Shown here in pieces: positions 1 to 6,329 of a stretch of 12,324 bases of DNA. Each line of letters starts with the position of its first letter. Position 1 is the stretch's first letter. This DNA comes from Paenibacillaceae bacterium (GTDB lineage: Bacteria; Bacillota; Bacilli; Paenibacillales; YIM-B00363), in contig JAGWXQ010000016.1 in NCBI GenBank assembly GCA_018969805.1, positions 1 to 12,324 on the forward strand, read 5' to 3'. The notes under the pieces were generated by a model. The model saw only the letters and a list, made by a program, of their open reading frames with translations. It was not told the origin of the DNA and made no database searches. A program made the position numbers and the translations under genes.

Positions 1-2
1 AT

Positions 3-656
3 GGGCAGGTTGCCAGGAAGGGCTTGTTCATTATGCTGACAAAGATTTGTCAGACACAACCGCCTCTTGAGTGTATGAACAAACGATGGGGCGAAGTGCA
101 ACGTCTTGTCGCCCCTCATTTGCGTACGATCCGAAGCACAGATGAGCGCATTCGGTCAGGCATCGTACAATCGATTTGTGAACGTTTGAAATTACACACA
201 GAAAAAGATTGTGCGCACTTTGGATCGTTGTTGATCACACAATCGGAAGCGCAAGTAAAGGCAGGATTTGGTCCGCCAAAACCACCACAGCGACCTGAGT
301 TTGGTCCGCAGAATCCGCAAAATGAGAAGAATAAAGTGAAGGAATTGATTACAAAATGCCGAGAATCATTAAGCGCATTGGCAAAGAAAGAAGTGGATTT
401 GAAAAAAAAGATGGATCCATCACAAACAAAATGGGTCAAAGAACTTCAGTTTATACAATTTAAAATTAGAGAAATAAACAAAATATGTCAAAAATACGCG
501 CATGCTGTGCATTCAGACGAAATGCCCAAGTCAGTGAACATCAATCAAGTACAGGGTGACATCAACCGCGTGAATCATCTATTGAACGCACAGCAGCAAG
601 TGATCGTGCCTAGGCAGTCGCACGAAATCGTTCGATTTAGAAGAAGTAAACAGTAA
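3..656 (+). CDS. Unrecognised Lys/Gln/Cys-rich helical protein, 5' end outside window
   Basis: I do not recognise this family. The frame is open from base 3 to the TAA at 654-656, so the gene probably starts left of the window. A purine run at 14-20 followed by ATG at 33 is a possible internal start, but the spacing is long. The visible part has a C-x7-C pair (CQTQPPLEC), then a linker rich in Pro, Gly and Gln (about residues 80-100), then a long, highly charged, probably coiled-coil C-terminal half. The C-terminus (QSHEIVRFRRSKQ) closely resembles that of the next gene (GSNDIIRIRRK), and the CQTQPPLEC region resembles CAQFPGAC there. The two are therefore probably diverged tandem paralogs, and this one may also be exported, with its signal peptide outside the window. 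The gene is AT-richer than most of the window. It is real by frame length and by similarity to its neighbour; its function is unknown. Confidence 0.7.
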   Translation, partial: GQVARKGLFIMLTKICQTQPPLECMNKRWGEVQRLVAPHLRTIRSTDERIRSGIVQSICERLKLHTEKDCAHFGSLLITQSEAQVKAGFGPPKPPQRPEFGPQNPQNEKNKVKELITKCRESLSALAKKEVDLKKKMDPSQTKWVKELQFIQFKIREINKICQKYAHAVHSDEMPKSVNINQVQGDINRVNHLLNAQQQVIVPRQSHEIVRFRRSKQ

Positions 657-675
657 TGATGTTTGTTGCATCTTG

Positions 676-781
676 ATACGCATCCATATTTCAATACATC
701 GATCTGATCAAGAAAAACCGTCTATTGCGATCCAGCAAAAGGCAGCGCTCTGAATCGATGTGTTCAATAGGGAATGAGTAT
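676..781 (+). repeat. Palindromic intergenic element, copy B
   Basis: This is one of five related 104-106 nt sequences in the window. It begins ATACGCATCC, has the inner ATCGATC block and a weakened central stem (TCTATTGC against GCAAAAGGC), and ends ATCGATGTG-TTCAATAGGGAATGAGTAT. It lies between the two paralogous unknown genes and its purine/ATG end faces the downstream one. The left and right ends pair less well than in copy E. The rest of the 657-858 gap shows no clear terminator or promoter that I can support. Confidence 0.85.
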
Positions 782-797
782 GACCGTATCGAGATGA
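774..797 (+). other. Possible short leader ORF (7 codons) opened by repeat copy B
   Basis: The purine run AATAGGGA is followed by ATG AGT ATG and a frame reading MSMTVSR to TGA at 795-797. It ends about 45 nt before the ribosome binding site of the next gene, so it does not show the tight stop/SD juxtaposition seen after copies A, C and E. It is listed for completeness. It may be only a by-product of the repeat end. Confidence 0.2.
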
Positions 798-858
798 GCA
801 ATATGTGCAACAAATTCGAATGCGTGGATAGTGTTTAAAAACAAAGGAGAGCGTGACG

Positions 859-1998
859 ATGATCAAAGCAGCGCAGCACGTATGCATTTGTGTCGTGATT
901 GTCGGTGGATTGGTTTATGCACCGACATCGCGGGCACAGATCAATGAGGAAAATCCTGGGGTTGCGGTCGCAAAAGGGCTGTTCGACGTCGTTGTCACGC
1001 TTTGGGGTGCAGCGCGTGCGGCGGTAGAGCACGTTATTGACTGTGCACAATTTCCAGGTGCATGCAATCATATGGTCGATCCGGAACATGCCCAAAGTGT
1101 CAATCAGTTTTTGGTTCCATTCCTTGCAAAAAAAACGTGTATGAACGTGGACGCAACCGATCACTGCATGTCTCAACTTGGGCAGGACATTATTGCGCGC
1201 GTGCAATCGGCCATACTGTTCTCGATGACGAACACACAAAGAACGATGTACAGTACATGTACAAAGAGCGATCAAGTAAAGAGCAGAGGAAAAAACCATT
1301 TTGCACAACAGTTAGAATTGATCAATCATTGTGTCAAAAAGGCAAGAAAATTGGATCGTGTGCGGACACTGTTGTTACAACACCCCCAATCGAACCCGCC
1401 GTCATTGCTCTTGATATTGGCGTTGTGCAAAAACAATCCGAATAAAATGAAGTGCATAAAACAATATGTTGCGCAGGAAAACGGTACAATAATCAATCAA
1501 GCGGTGAACCAGATGTGCGTATCCGATCCGAATATGAGTGGGCGTTGTACAAGTACGCAAAAACAAGCGGTACGAGCGCACAACAATGAACATCGAAAAC
1601 AGATCATCAAACAATTTGAGCAGGCAAAAACGGAACTCACAAACATATGTGCGGCACAAATTGCCTCTATTCATGAGGAAATCAAGGAAGAAGAGCGCTA
1701 TCGGAGTGCGCATATTCAAGCAAAACGAATGTTGGGCTCCAAAAAAATTGTGGAACACGCACAGTATGCATCGTGGATTAACCAGAGAAACAATCGGATA
1801 AATGATCTTGAACGTGCGTATCACTCCGTCGTACTTCTTTGTGAACTTTTGGCACAATGGGAGTTTTTGTACCCTTTCCTTCTTGGTGCGATGCCGAATG
1901 AAAAAATTGTTGCGTTGACGAAAAAGACAAAAGAGGTTCGTGCAGCAGTAATCAACCAATCGGGGTCGAACGACATCATTCGTATTCGGAGAAAATAA
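859..1998 (+). CDS. Secreted Cys-rich helical protein of unknown function
   Basis: I do not recognise a known domain. ATG 859 is preferred over GTG 853 because AAAGGAG at 843-849 is 9 nt from the ATG and only 3 nt from the GTG; this gives 379 aa. Residues 1-26 form a typical signal peptide: Lys3, a hydrophobic core at about 8-21, and TSRA before a predicted cleavage at Gln27. The mature part contains many cysteines, several as spaced pairs (CAQFPGAC, CMNVDATDHC, CKNNPNKMKC). That fits a disulfide-bonded extracellular or wall-associated protein. The C-terminal half is helical and charged, with long stretches of Glu, Lys, Gln and Arg, and ends IIRIRRK. It is a probable paralog of the partial gene upstream and is followed by a strong hairpin. 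No CGATCG hexamer occurs in it, unlike most genes further right. Proximity to motAB does not by itself imply a flagellar role. Confidence 0.8.
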   Translation: MIKAAQHVCICVVIVGGLVYAPTSRAQINEENPGVAVAKGLFDVVVTLWGAARAAVEHVIDCAQFPGACNHMVDPEHAQSVNQFLVPFLAKKTCMNVDATDHCMSQLGQDIIARVQSAILFSMTNTQRTMYSTCTKSDQVKSRGKNHFAQQLELINHCVKKARKLDRVRTLLLQHPQSNPPSLLLILALCKNNPNKMKCIKQYVAQENGTIINQAVNQMCVSDPNMSGRCTSTQKQAVRAHNNEHRKQIIKQFEQAKTELTNICAAQIASIHEEIKEEERYRSAHIQAKRMLGSKKIVEHAQYASWINQRNNRINDLERAYHSVVLLCELLAQWEFLYPFLLGAMPNEKIVALTKKTKEVRAAVINQSGSNDIIRIRRK

Positions 1999-2008
1999 AT
2001 GTTTTGTA

Positions 2009-2058
2009 AGCAACAAAGCGCATGTCTGGAAGATGATCCGGACATGCGCTTTGTTGCT
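2009..2058 (+). terminator. Strong hairpin terminator after the secreted-protein gene
   Basis: A 21-bp inverted repeat has arms 2009-2029 and 2038-2058 (core CAACAAAGCGCATGTC against GACATGCGCTTTGTTG) and an 8-nt loop at 2030-2037. It allows one G-U pair and has no bulge. It starts 11 nt after the stop at 1998 and separates this gene from motA. A long 3' U-run is absent; the TTTGTTG tract lies inside the right arm. Termination or 3'-end stabilisation are both possible. Confidence 0.7.
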
Positions 2059-2067
2059 GTGATCGAC

Positions 2068-2092
2068 AAAATGACCAAATGGATCGTATACG
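2068..2092 (+). promoter_or_regulatory. Possible weak sigma-A promoter for motAB
   Basis: TCGACA (from about 2063) and TATACG (2087-2092) are separated by 18 nt. The -10 coincides with the left end of repeat copy A (TATACGCATCC). If it is active, the transcript would begin inside the element, and most of the element would form the motA leader. The -10 matches the consensus at only four of six bases, so this is tentative. A sigma-D (flagellar) consensus was not seen. Confidence 0.25.
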
Positions 2093-2192
2093 CATCCGTA
2101 TTTCAAGCGATCTATCCGTTTCACAAAACCGCCTTTTGCGATCAAGCAAAAGGCATCCCTCTGGATCGATGTGTTCAATCAGGAATGCGTAT
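2088..2192 (+). repeat. Palindromic intergenic element, copy A (near-consensus)
   Basis: This is the best-preserved plus-strand copy. The left end ATACGCAT is exactly complementary to the right end ATGCGTAT. Further in, ATTTCAA and TTCAAT blocks and ATC-ATCC and GGATCGAT blocks pair imperfectly. The centre is a perfect 9-bp stem, GCCTTTTGC (2131-2139) with GCAAAAGGC (2146-2154), around a 6-nt loop. The element lies between the terminator hairpin and motA, with its purine/ATG end toward motA. Confidence 0.9.
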
Positions 2193-2241
2193 TATGTTCT
2201 TGTGCGCACATGCCGATAGAAGAGGGAGTGGGTTGCCATAG
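2185..2241 (+). other. Possible leader ORF (18 codons) between repeat copy A and motA
   Basis: The ATG follows the purine run CAGGA at the end of repeat A. The frame reads MRIMFLCAHADRRGSGLP and stops with TAG at 2239-2241, 2 nt before the motA ribosome binding site AAGGGAGG (2244-2251). A ribosome finishing this frame would stop on the motA initiation region, which suggests translational coupling. The same arrangement follows copies C and E. The peptide is not conserved beyond its MRIM start, so only position could matter. Confidence 0.35.
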
Positions 2242-2261
2242 GCAAGGGAGGAACTGGGCGT

Positions 2262-3050
2262 ATGGAAAAATCAACATTTATTGGACTGGCTCTAGGATTT
2301 ATTGCGATTATTGTCGGTATGTTGTTTAAAGGGGCAAGCTTGTCATCGCTCGTGAATCCTGCGGCGTATTTGATCATTTTTGTCGGAACAGCCGCGTCGT
2401 TATTTATTGCGTTTCCGATGAATGAGATCAGCAAATTTCCAAAATTAATGAAAATTGCGTTATTTGGTCAGCAACGCATCGCAAAAATTGAAGTGATGCG
2501 GTTGTTTGTTGAGTGGGCGGCCATTACCCGTCGTGAAGGGTTGTTGGCACTTGAAGGGAAAATTGATGAAGTGACGGAACCGTTTTTAAAAAACGGATTG
2601 CGATTGATTATCGACGGAAACGATCACGATTTTGTATCGGACGTACTTTCTGAGGAAATTCATTTGACAGAAGAGCGACACAAAATGGGGGCACTCGTTT
2701 TTGCGCAAGCGGGGACGTATGCGCCGACGTTGGGTGTACTGGGTGCGGTCATTGGATTGGTTGCAGCACTAGGAAATTTATCGGATATAGAAAAACTCGG
2801 ACACTCCATTGCAGCAGCGTTTATCGCAACGTTGCTCGGCATTTTTTCGGGGTACGTCCTGTGGCACCCGATCGCAAACAAGCTTAAGCGCATTTCAAAA
2901 CAAGAAATGGAAACAAAGACGATGATGACGGAAGGAATTTTGGGCATTCAAGCAGGCTTATCTGCGATCGCCTTGGGGCAAAAACTCGCGGTGTTTTTAA
3001 CACCTCAAGAGCGAACATTGTTTGAGCAAGAAGGCGGGGGTGCAGGGTGA
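2262..3050 (+). CDS. motA: Flagellar motor stator protein MotA
   Basis: MotA and MotB form the membrane-embedded stator that couples ion flow to flagellar rotation. The 262-aa product has the usual family length. It has two N-terminal membrane segments (about 5-22 and 32-52), a large cytoplasmic loop with the RREGLLALEG motif at 90-99 (charged residues that contact the rotor protein FliG), and two further segments at about 145-172 and 182-203. The conserved AQAGTYAPTLGVLGAVIG block at 148-165 holds the functionally important proline. AAGGGAGG lies 10 nt before ATG 2262. The motB ATG follows the motA stop by one nucleotide, so the two are co-translated. A palindromic repeat and a short leader ORF precede the gene. 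The similarity is to the proton-type Bacillus MotA; ion specificity is an inference. Confidence 0.96.
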   Translation: MEKSTFIGLALGFIAIIVGMLFKGASLSSLVNPAAYLIIFVGTAASLFIAFPMNEISKFPKLMKIALFGQQRIAKIEVMRLFVEWAAITRREGLLALEGKIDEVTEPFLKNGLRLIIDGNDHDFVSDVLSEEIHLTEERHKMGALVFAQAGTYAPTLGVLGAVIGLVAALGNLSDIEKLGHSIAAAFIATLLGIFSGYVLWHPIANKLKRISKQEMETKTMMTEGILGIQAGLSAIALGQKLAVFLTPQERTLFEQEGGGAG

Positions 3051-3051
3051 G

Positions 3052-3837
3052 ATGGGCAAAAAACACAAGCACGACCACGAAGAACATTTAGATGAGAGTT
3101 GGCTAATCCCATACGCGGACTTGCTGACGCTGCTTCTGGCGTTGTTTATCGTCTTGTTTGCGTCGAGTCAAGTCGATCAAAAAAAGTTTGATCAAGTGCG
3201 GTTGTCGTTGCGATCGGCACTTGATGGGGGTACGAGTTTTTTTGAGAATATGAATCCGATTTCCTCCGATTCGGACATCAACAAGTCGATTCGCTCCCAA
3301 AAAACGACTGGTCCAGACGGACGGGATGTGGACCGCAGCCAAGCTGAGAAAAAAGAACAAAAAATAAAAAAAGAAACAGAACAGCTGCAGCAGTTGAAAG
3401 AGAAGCTCGACATGTACATTGCGAAAAACAAATTGAATGCCGAACTCAAAACGGTGCTTGATCGGCAGCAACTCAAAATTGTGATTAGCGATACGACATT
3501 ATTTGCATCCGGTTCGGCGACACTCAAACAAGAGTCGCGCAGCATTGCTGCGTCAATCAGTACGATGTTGGAACAGTACAAACAGTTTGATGTTGTCGTC
3601 GGTGGCCATACAGACAATCGTCCCATAAATACGGCGCAGTTTTCATCCAATTTCCATTTGAGTGCTGCGCGCGCGCTCAATTTTATGATGGTCATTTTAG
3701 AAAATAAAAACGTAGGAGAAAATCGATTTTGGAGTGCGGGATACGGGGAATACGAGCCTGTCGCTACAAACGATACCGATTCTGGACGTGCGCGCAACCG
3801 CAGGGTTGAAGTGTCGATCGTTCGTACAGTACAATAA
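3052..3837 (+). CDS. motB: Flagellar motor stator protein MotB
   Basis: MotB is the ion-conducting and peptidoglycan-anchoring stator subunit. The 261-aa product begins with a basic, His-rich tail, then a single membrane helix at about 20-38 containing YADLLTLLLALFIVLFA, with the ion-binding aspartate at residue 23. After a linker, a charged coiled-coil region at about 95-125 is followed by an OmpA/MotB peptidoglycan-binding domain (about 140-258). This shows GHTDNRPI at 185-192, SNFHLSAARA at 199-208 and the terminal RARNRRVEVSI. ATG 3052 is preferred because it falls just before the ESWLIPYADLL block as in known MotB proteins. An in-frame TTG at 3022 inside motA would only add about 10 residues. 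One nucleotide separates it from the motA stop, a coupled operon arrangement. Confidence 0.96.
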   Translation: MGKKHKHDHEEHLDESWLIPYADLLTLLLALFIVLFASSQVDQKKFDQVRLSLRSALDGGTSFFENMNPISSDSDINKSIRSQKTTGPDGRDVDRSQAEKKEQKIKKETEQLQQLKEKLDMYIAKNKLNAELKTVLDRQQLKIVISDTTLFASGSATLKQESRSIAASISTMLEQYKQFDVVVGGHTDNRPINTAQFSSNFHLSAARALNFMMVILENKNVGENRFWSAGYGEYEPVATNDTDSGRARNRRVEVSIVRTVQ

Positions 3838-3878
3838 CCGTGTTCGCTTGAGCATATGACCAGAAGGAGTGCACACCG

Positions 3879-4781
3879 ATGAAATCGTATCGCATATTGT
3901 TGTACTACCAATATGTACGCATTGAAGACCACGTTGCATTGGCGCAAGAGCATTTGGAACTGTGCAAACGCATTGGGTTAAAGGGGCGCATTTTGATCGC
4001 TCCAGAGGGCATCAACGGTACGGTGTCCGGAACCGTAGAGCAGACGCAGGAGTATGAGGAGTATATGCGCACGCATGCGCTATTTTCCAATATCGTATTC
4101 AAGCGCGACGAAGCCGAGAGCCATGCATTTCAGAAAATGTTTGTACGGCCACGCAATGAGCTCGTCACGATGAAGCTCGACGACGATATCGATCCGACCG
4201 TGTGCAGTGGGAAGCGATTGCGCCCAAAACAGTTTTTTGATGCCATGCATGAAGAAGATGTGCTCATCATTGACGGGCGAAACGACTATGAATACGATGT
4301 CGGTCATTTTCGTGGGGCACTGCGTCCTGCGGTGTCTTCATTCCGAGAGTTCCCTCAATGGATACGCGACAATCTCACCCCGTATAAAGACAAAAAAATA
4401 CTCACGTATTGCACAGGGGGCATCCGATGCGAAAAACTTTCTGGTTTTTTGATCAGGGAAGGCTTTCGCGATGTCAGCCAGCTTGACGGCGGGATCGTCA
4501 CGTACGGACAAGATAAAGACGTGCGTGGTCGTCTTTTTGATGGACAATGCTACGTATTTGACGAGCGCATCACGGTTCCGATCAACCACACCGCACAACG
4601 TACGATCGTCGGACGATGCCATCACTGTGGTGATCCGACCGAACGCTACATCAATTGTACGTATGACTTTTGCCACCACCACCACTTGATTTGTGCATCG
4701 TGCGAACAAGAGCAGGAAGGGTACTGTTCCCAAACGTGCCGCGATGCGGACATCGAGCTCCAGGCATCACGACACAATTAG
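3879..4781 (+). CDS. trhO: tRNA uridine-34 hydroxylase TrhO (rhodanese family)
   Basis: This family installs the 5-hydroxyl on uridine 34 of tRNAs in an O2-dependent way, the first step toward mo5U in Gram-positive bacteria (mcmo5U/cmo5U in others). The 300-aa product has an N-terminal acylphosphatase-like domain with the family signature KGRILIAPEGINGTVSG (35-51). The rhodanese domain follows (about 115-215), with the active-site loop YCTGGIRCEK holding Cys178. A Cys-rich C-terminal tail (Cys247, 250, 260, 265, 272, 275, 283, 287) probably binds metal. AAGGAG lies about 9 nt before ATG 3879. The gene starts 41 nt after motB, so read-through from motAB is possible. Its TAG overlaps the stop codon of the convergent DUF420 gene. 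YbfQ of B. subtilis and YceA of E. coli are the closest known relatives by motif. Confidence 0.94.
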   Translation: MKSYRILLYYQYVRIEDHVALAQEHLELCKRIGLKGRILIAPEGINGTVSGTVEQTQEYEEYMRTHALFSNIVFKRDEAESHAFQKMFVRPRNELVTMKLDDDIDPTVCSGKRLRPKQFFDAMHEEDVLIIDGRNDYEYDVGHFRGALRPAVSSFREFPQWIRDNLTPYKDKKILTYCTGGIRCEKLSGFLIREGFRDVSQLDGGIVTYGQDKDVRGRLFDGQCYVFDERITVPINHTAQRTIVGRCHHCGDPTERYINCTYDFCHHHHLICASCEQEQEGYCSQTCRDADIELQASRHN

Positions 4782-5314
4782 GGTACTGGATAGTATGGAG
4801 AGATCATCACATAGACGAGGACACCGGTCGCACTCACGTAGAGCCACAGCGGCATCGTCCAACGGGCAATGCGGCGATGACGCTCGTGCTGTCCGGTCAT
4901 CCCCCACAAAGCAGTAAACAGTGCCATCGGGACGATCACAATGGCAAGCAAAATGTGGGAAATCAGCACAGAAAAATACACGGCGCGCATGAACCCTTCT
5001 CCACCGTACGGTGTCGATTGTGTCGCATAGTGGTACGTGACGTAGGAGATCAAAAACAACGTCGTCGTCACAAATGCACCACCGATGCTGCGTCTGTGGT
5101 ATACGACGTTTTTTTTGCGAATAAACCAATACGCGCAGAGCAACAGCACAAACGTGCAGCTATTGAGAAACGCATTGAGCGTCGGCAACCAAAGCACGTC
5201 GATGTGGTCCATATGGGACGCTTTGGGTAAAAAAAACAGTGCTGCGACGAGCGCATTAATGACGATCGATACAGTGACGACGGCAGCAGTATACGATTGT
5301 TGTTTGTTCCCCAT
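4778..5314 (-). CDS. ctaM: DUF420 membrane protein, CtaM/YozB-like (cytochrome oxidase assembly)
   Basis: This is a small integral membrane protein of the DUF420 family. In staphylococci the member CtaM is needed for active aa3-type heme-copper oxidase; a role in oxidase maturation here is inferred from family membership. The 178-aa product has about five membrane segments and the conserved features LPTLNAFLN (44-51), IRKK (66-69), His73, YHY (94-96), GGEGFMRAVYFSVLISH (104-120) and IARWTMPLWLYVSATG (149-164), with several conserved histidines that could ligate heme or copper. ATG 5314 is chosen over the upstream TTG at 5329 because GGGAG lies 8 nt before it. It is divergent from uppP. No cytochrome oxidase genes lie next to it here. 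Confidence 0.85.
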   Translation of the reverse strand: MGNKQQSYTAAVVTVSIVINALVAALFFLPKASHMDHIDVLWLPTLNAFLNSCTFVLLLCAYWFIRKKNVVYHRRSIGGAFVTTTLFLISYVTYHYATQSTPYGGEGFMRAVYFSVLISHILLAIVIVPMALFTALWGMTGQHERHRRIARWTMPLWLYVSATGVLVYVMISPYYPVP

Positions 5315-5341
5315 CGTGCACACTCCCAAACAGTTTTTTCA

Positions 5342-5371
5342 AGTATACCCGAAAGGGATCGATGTGTGCAA
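5342..5371 (-). promoter_or_regulatory. Probable sigma-A promoter of the DUF420 gene
   Basis: On the minus strand a TATACT -10 (5347-5342), preceded by GGG, follows TTGCAC (5371-5366) at 18 nt spacing. The -10 matches five of six consensus bases and the -35 matches three. The predicted start lies about 20 nt before the ribosome binding site. The same TATACT box recurs in the uppP, exoD and glnS leader regions. Confidence 0.5.
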
Positions 5372-5393
5372 ACGGCTTTGTTTGTGTTGCCGC

Positions 5394-5497
5394 ATGCGCA
5401 TCGGCAATATCACGATTGATCCGTTTCACAAAATCGCTTATTGCTTCCTCAACAAAAGCCACACCCCGTATCGATGAATTCAATAACGGATGCGTAT
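5394..5497 (+). repeat. Palindromic intergenic element, copy C (diverged)
   Basis: This copy starts ATGCGCATC and ends GGATGCGTATTATG. It shares ATCCGTTTCACAAAA exactly with copy A, then a decayed central stem (GCTTATTGC against ACAAAAGCC). It lies in the 230-nt divergent gap between the DUF420 gene and uppP, with its purine/ATG end toward uppP. Confidence 0.8.
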
Positions 5498-5508
5498 TAT
5501 GGTATACT
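5479..5508 (+). promoter_or_regulatory. Probable extended -10 promoter of the uppP operon
   Basis: TATGGTATACTGTG contains an extended -10 (TGGTATACT, hexamer 5503-5508). An 18-nt spacer leads back to TTCAAT (5479-5484), a poor -35 that lies in the right end of repeat C. The string TATGGTATACTGTG is repeated exactly upstream of glnS. If this is the main promoter, the uppP transcript starts at about 5515 and lacks the repeat. Confidence 0.5.
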
Positions 5509-5528
5509 GTGGTAAGAAGGCACAGTAG
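5490..5528 (+). other. Possible leader ORF (12 codons) overlapping the uppP ribosome binding site
   Basis: The ATG in the end of repeat C opens a frame reading MRIMVYCGKKAQ. Its TAG stop (5526-5528) overlaps AGGAGG (5527-5532) of uppP. The geometry suits translational coupling. However, the promoter with -10 at 5503-5508 would start transcription downstream of this ATG, so the frame can be translated only from a promoter further upstream, which I did not find. Confidence 0.25.
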
Positions 5529-5544
5529 GAGGGAAGTAGGCAAC

Positions 5545-6327
5545 ATGTCCGCTTTTGAGGGAGTCATATTGGGCATTATTCAGGGATTGACAGAGTTTTT
5601 GCCCATCAGCAGTACAGGGCATTTGTTGCTCGGACGATGGATGATCGGATTGCAAGAGGCGGGACTGTTTTTGGATACAATGTTGCACGTCGGGACGCTG
5701 TTTGCGGTTATGGTGTATTATCGTACGGAGCTGTGGGCGATTGTGCGCAAACCGCTGTGCAAATTAAGCGGACTGCTGCTTGTGGGGACGATTCCAGCGG
5801 TCATTGTTGGATTTGCGTTCGAGTCTTTTTTCGATGAATTGGCAAAAAGTGGGGCGACGGTCGGTTGGGAGTTTCTCGTTACGGGACTGTTTTTGTGGTG
5901 GGCAGAGACGCTGCGCGCAGGAAAGAAACGGATGGACGACATCAACGTTGCGGATGCGCTCGTCATTGGTAGTTTTCAAGCAGCCGCGATCTTTCCCGCA
6001 ATATCCCGATCGGGGCTGACGATCGTCGGGGCACTCGTGCGCAAGCTTGACCGTGAAACGGCCGCACATTTTTCGTTTTTGTTGTCTATTCCCGCGATTG
6101 CTGGTGCGATTGTGCTCCAAATGAGCCACCTCGTGCGTGGGGACGTACAGACGGCTGTGCCCTTGTCGTTGCTGATCGGAGGAACGATCGCGTCGGCTGT
6201 GGCGGGGTATATCGCAGTGCGGTGGATGATCGGTGTGATGAAGCGGGGATCGTTGCGCATATTTGCGATCTATGTGTGGATACTCGGGGCAGTCATTTTG
6301 GGCGCACAAGCGATGGGGAGGTGGTAG
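5545..6327 (+). CDS. uppP: Undecaprenyl-diphosphatase UppP (BacA family)
   Basis: This membrane phosphatase converts undecaprenyl diphosphate to the monophosphate, recycling the lipid carrier for peptidoglycan and other wall polymers. Overproduction in other species gives bacitracin resistance. The 260-aa product has the full family length, with multiple membrane helices and both catalytic signatures: QGLTEFLPISSTGH at 13-26 (Glu17, His26) and PAISRSG at 151-157 (Arg155). ATG 5545 follows a strong AGGAGGG (5527-5533) at about 12 nt. The frame continues further upstream, but only through the repeat, so that extension is not coding. The stop lies 2 nt before the TTG start of the next gene, giving an uppP-rlu-gpx operon. 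Confidence 0.95.
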   Translation: MSAFEGVILGIIQGLTEFLPISSTGHLLLGRWMIGLQEAGLFLDTMLHVGTLFAVMVYYRTELWAIVRKPLCKLSGLLLVGTIPAVIVGFAFESFFDELAKSGATVGWEFLVTGLFLWWAETLRAGKKRMDDINVADALVIGSFQAAAIFPAISRSGLTIVGALVRKLDRETAAHFSFLLSIPAIAGAIVLQMSHLVRGDVQTAVPLSLLIGGTIASAVAGYIAVRWMIGVMKRGSLRIFAIYVWILGAVILGAQAMGRW

Positions 6328-6329
6328 CA

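Noticed and set aside
1402..2178. Long minus-strand open frame opposite the secreted-protein gene
   Set aside because: It has no ribosome binding site, runs across the terminator and repeat A, and its low-complexity Phe/Leu/Cys translation is what an AT-rich Lys-rich gene gives on the opposite strand.
4670..5230. Plus-strand open frame of 186 codons opposite the DUF420 gene
   Set aside because: It is Arg/His-rich, lacks a ribosome binding site and family features, and is the shadow of a well-supported membrane protein.
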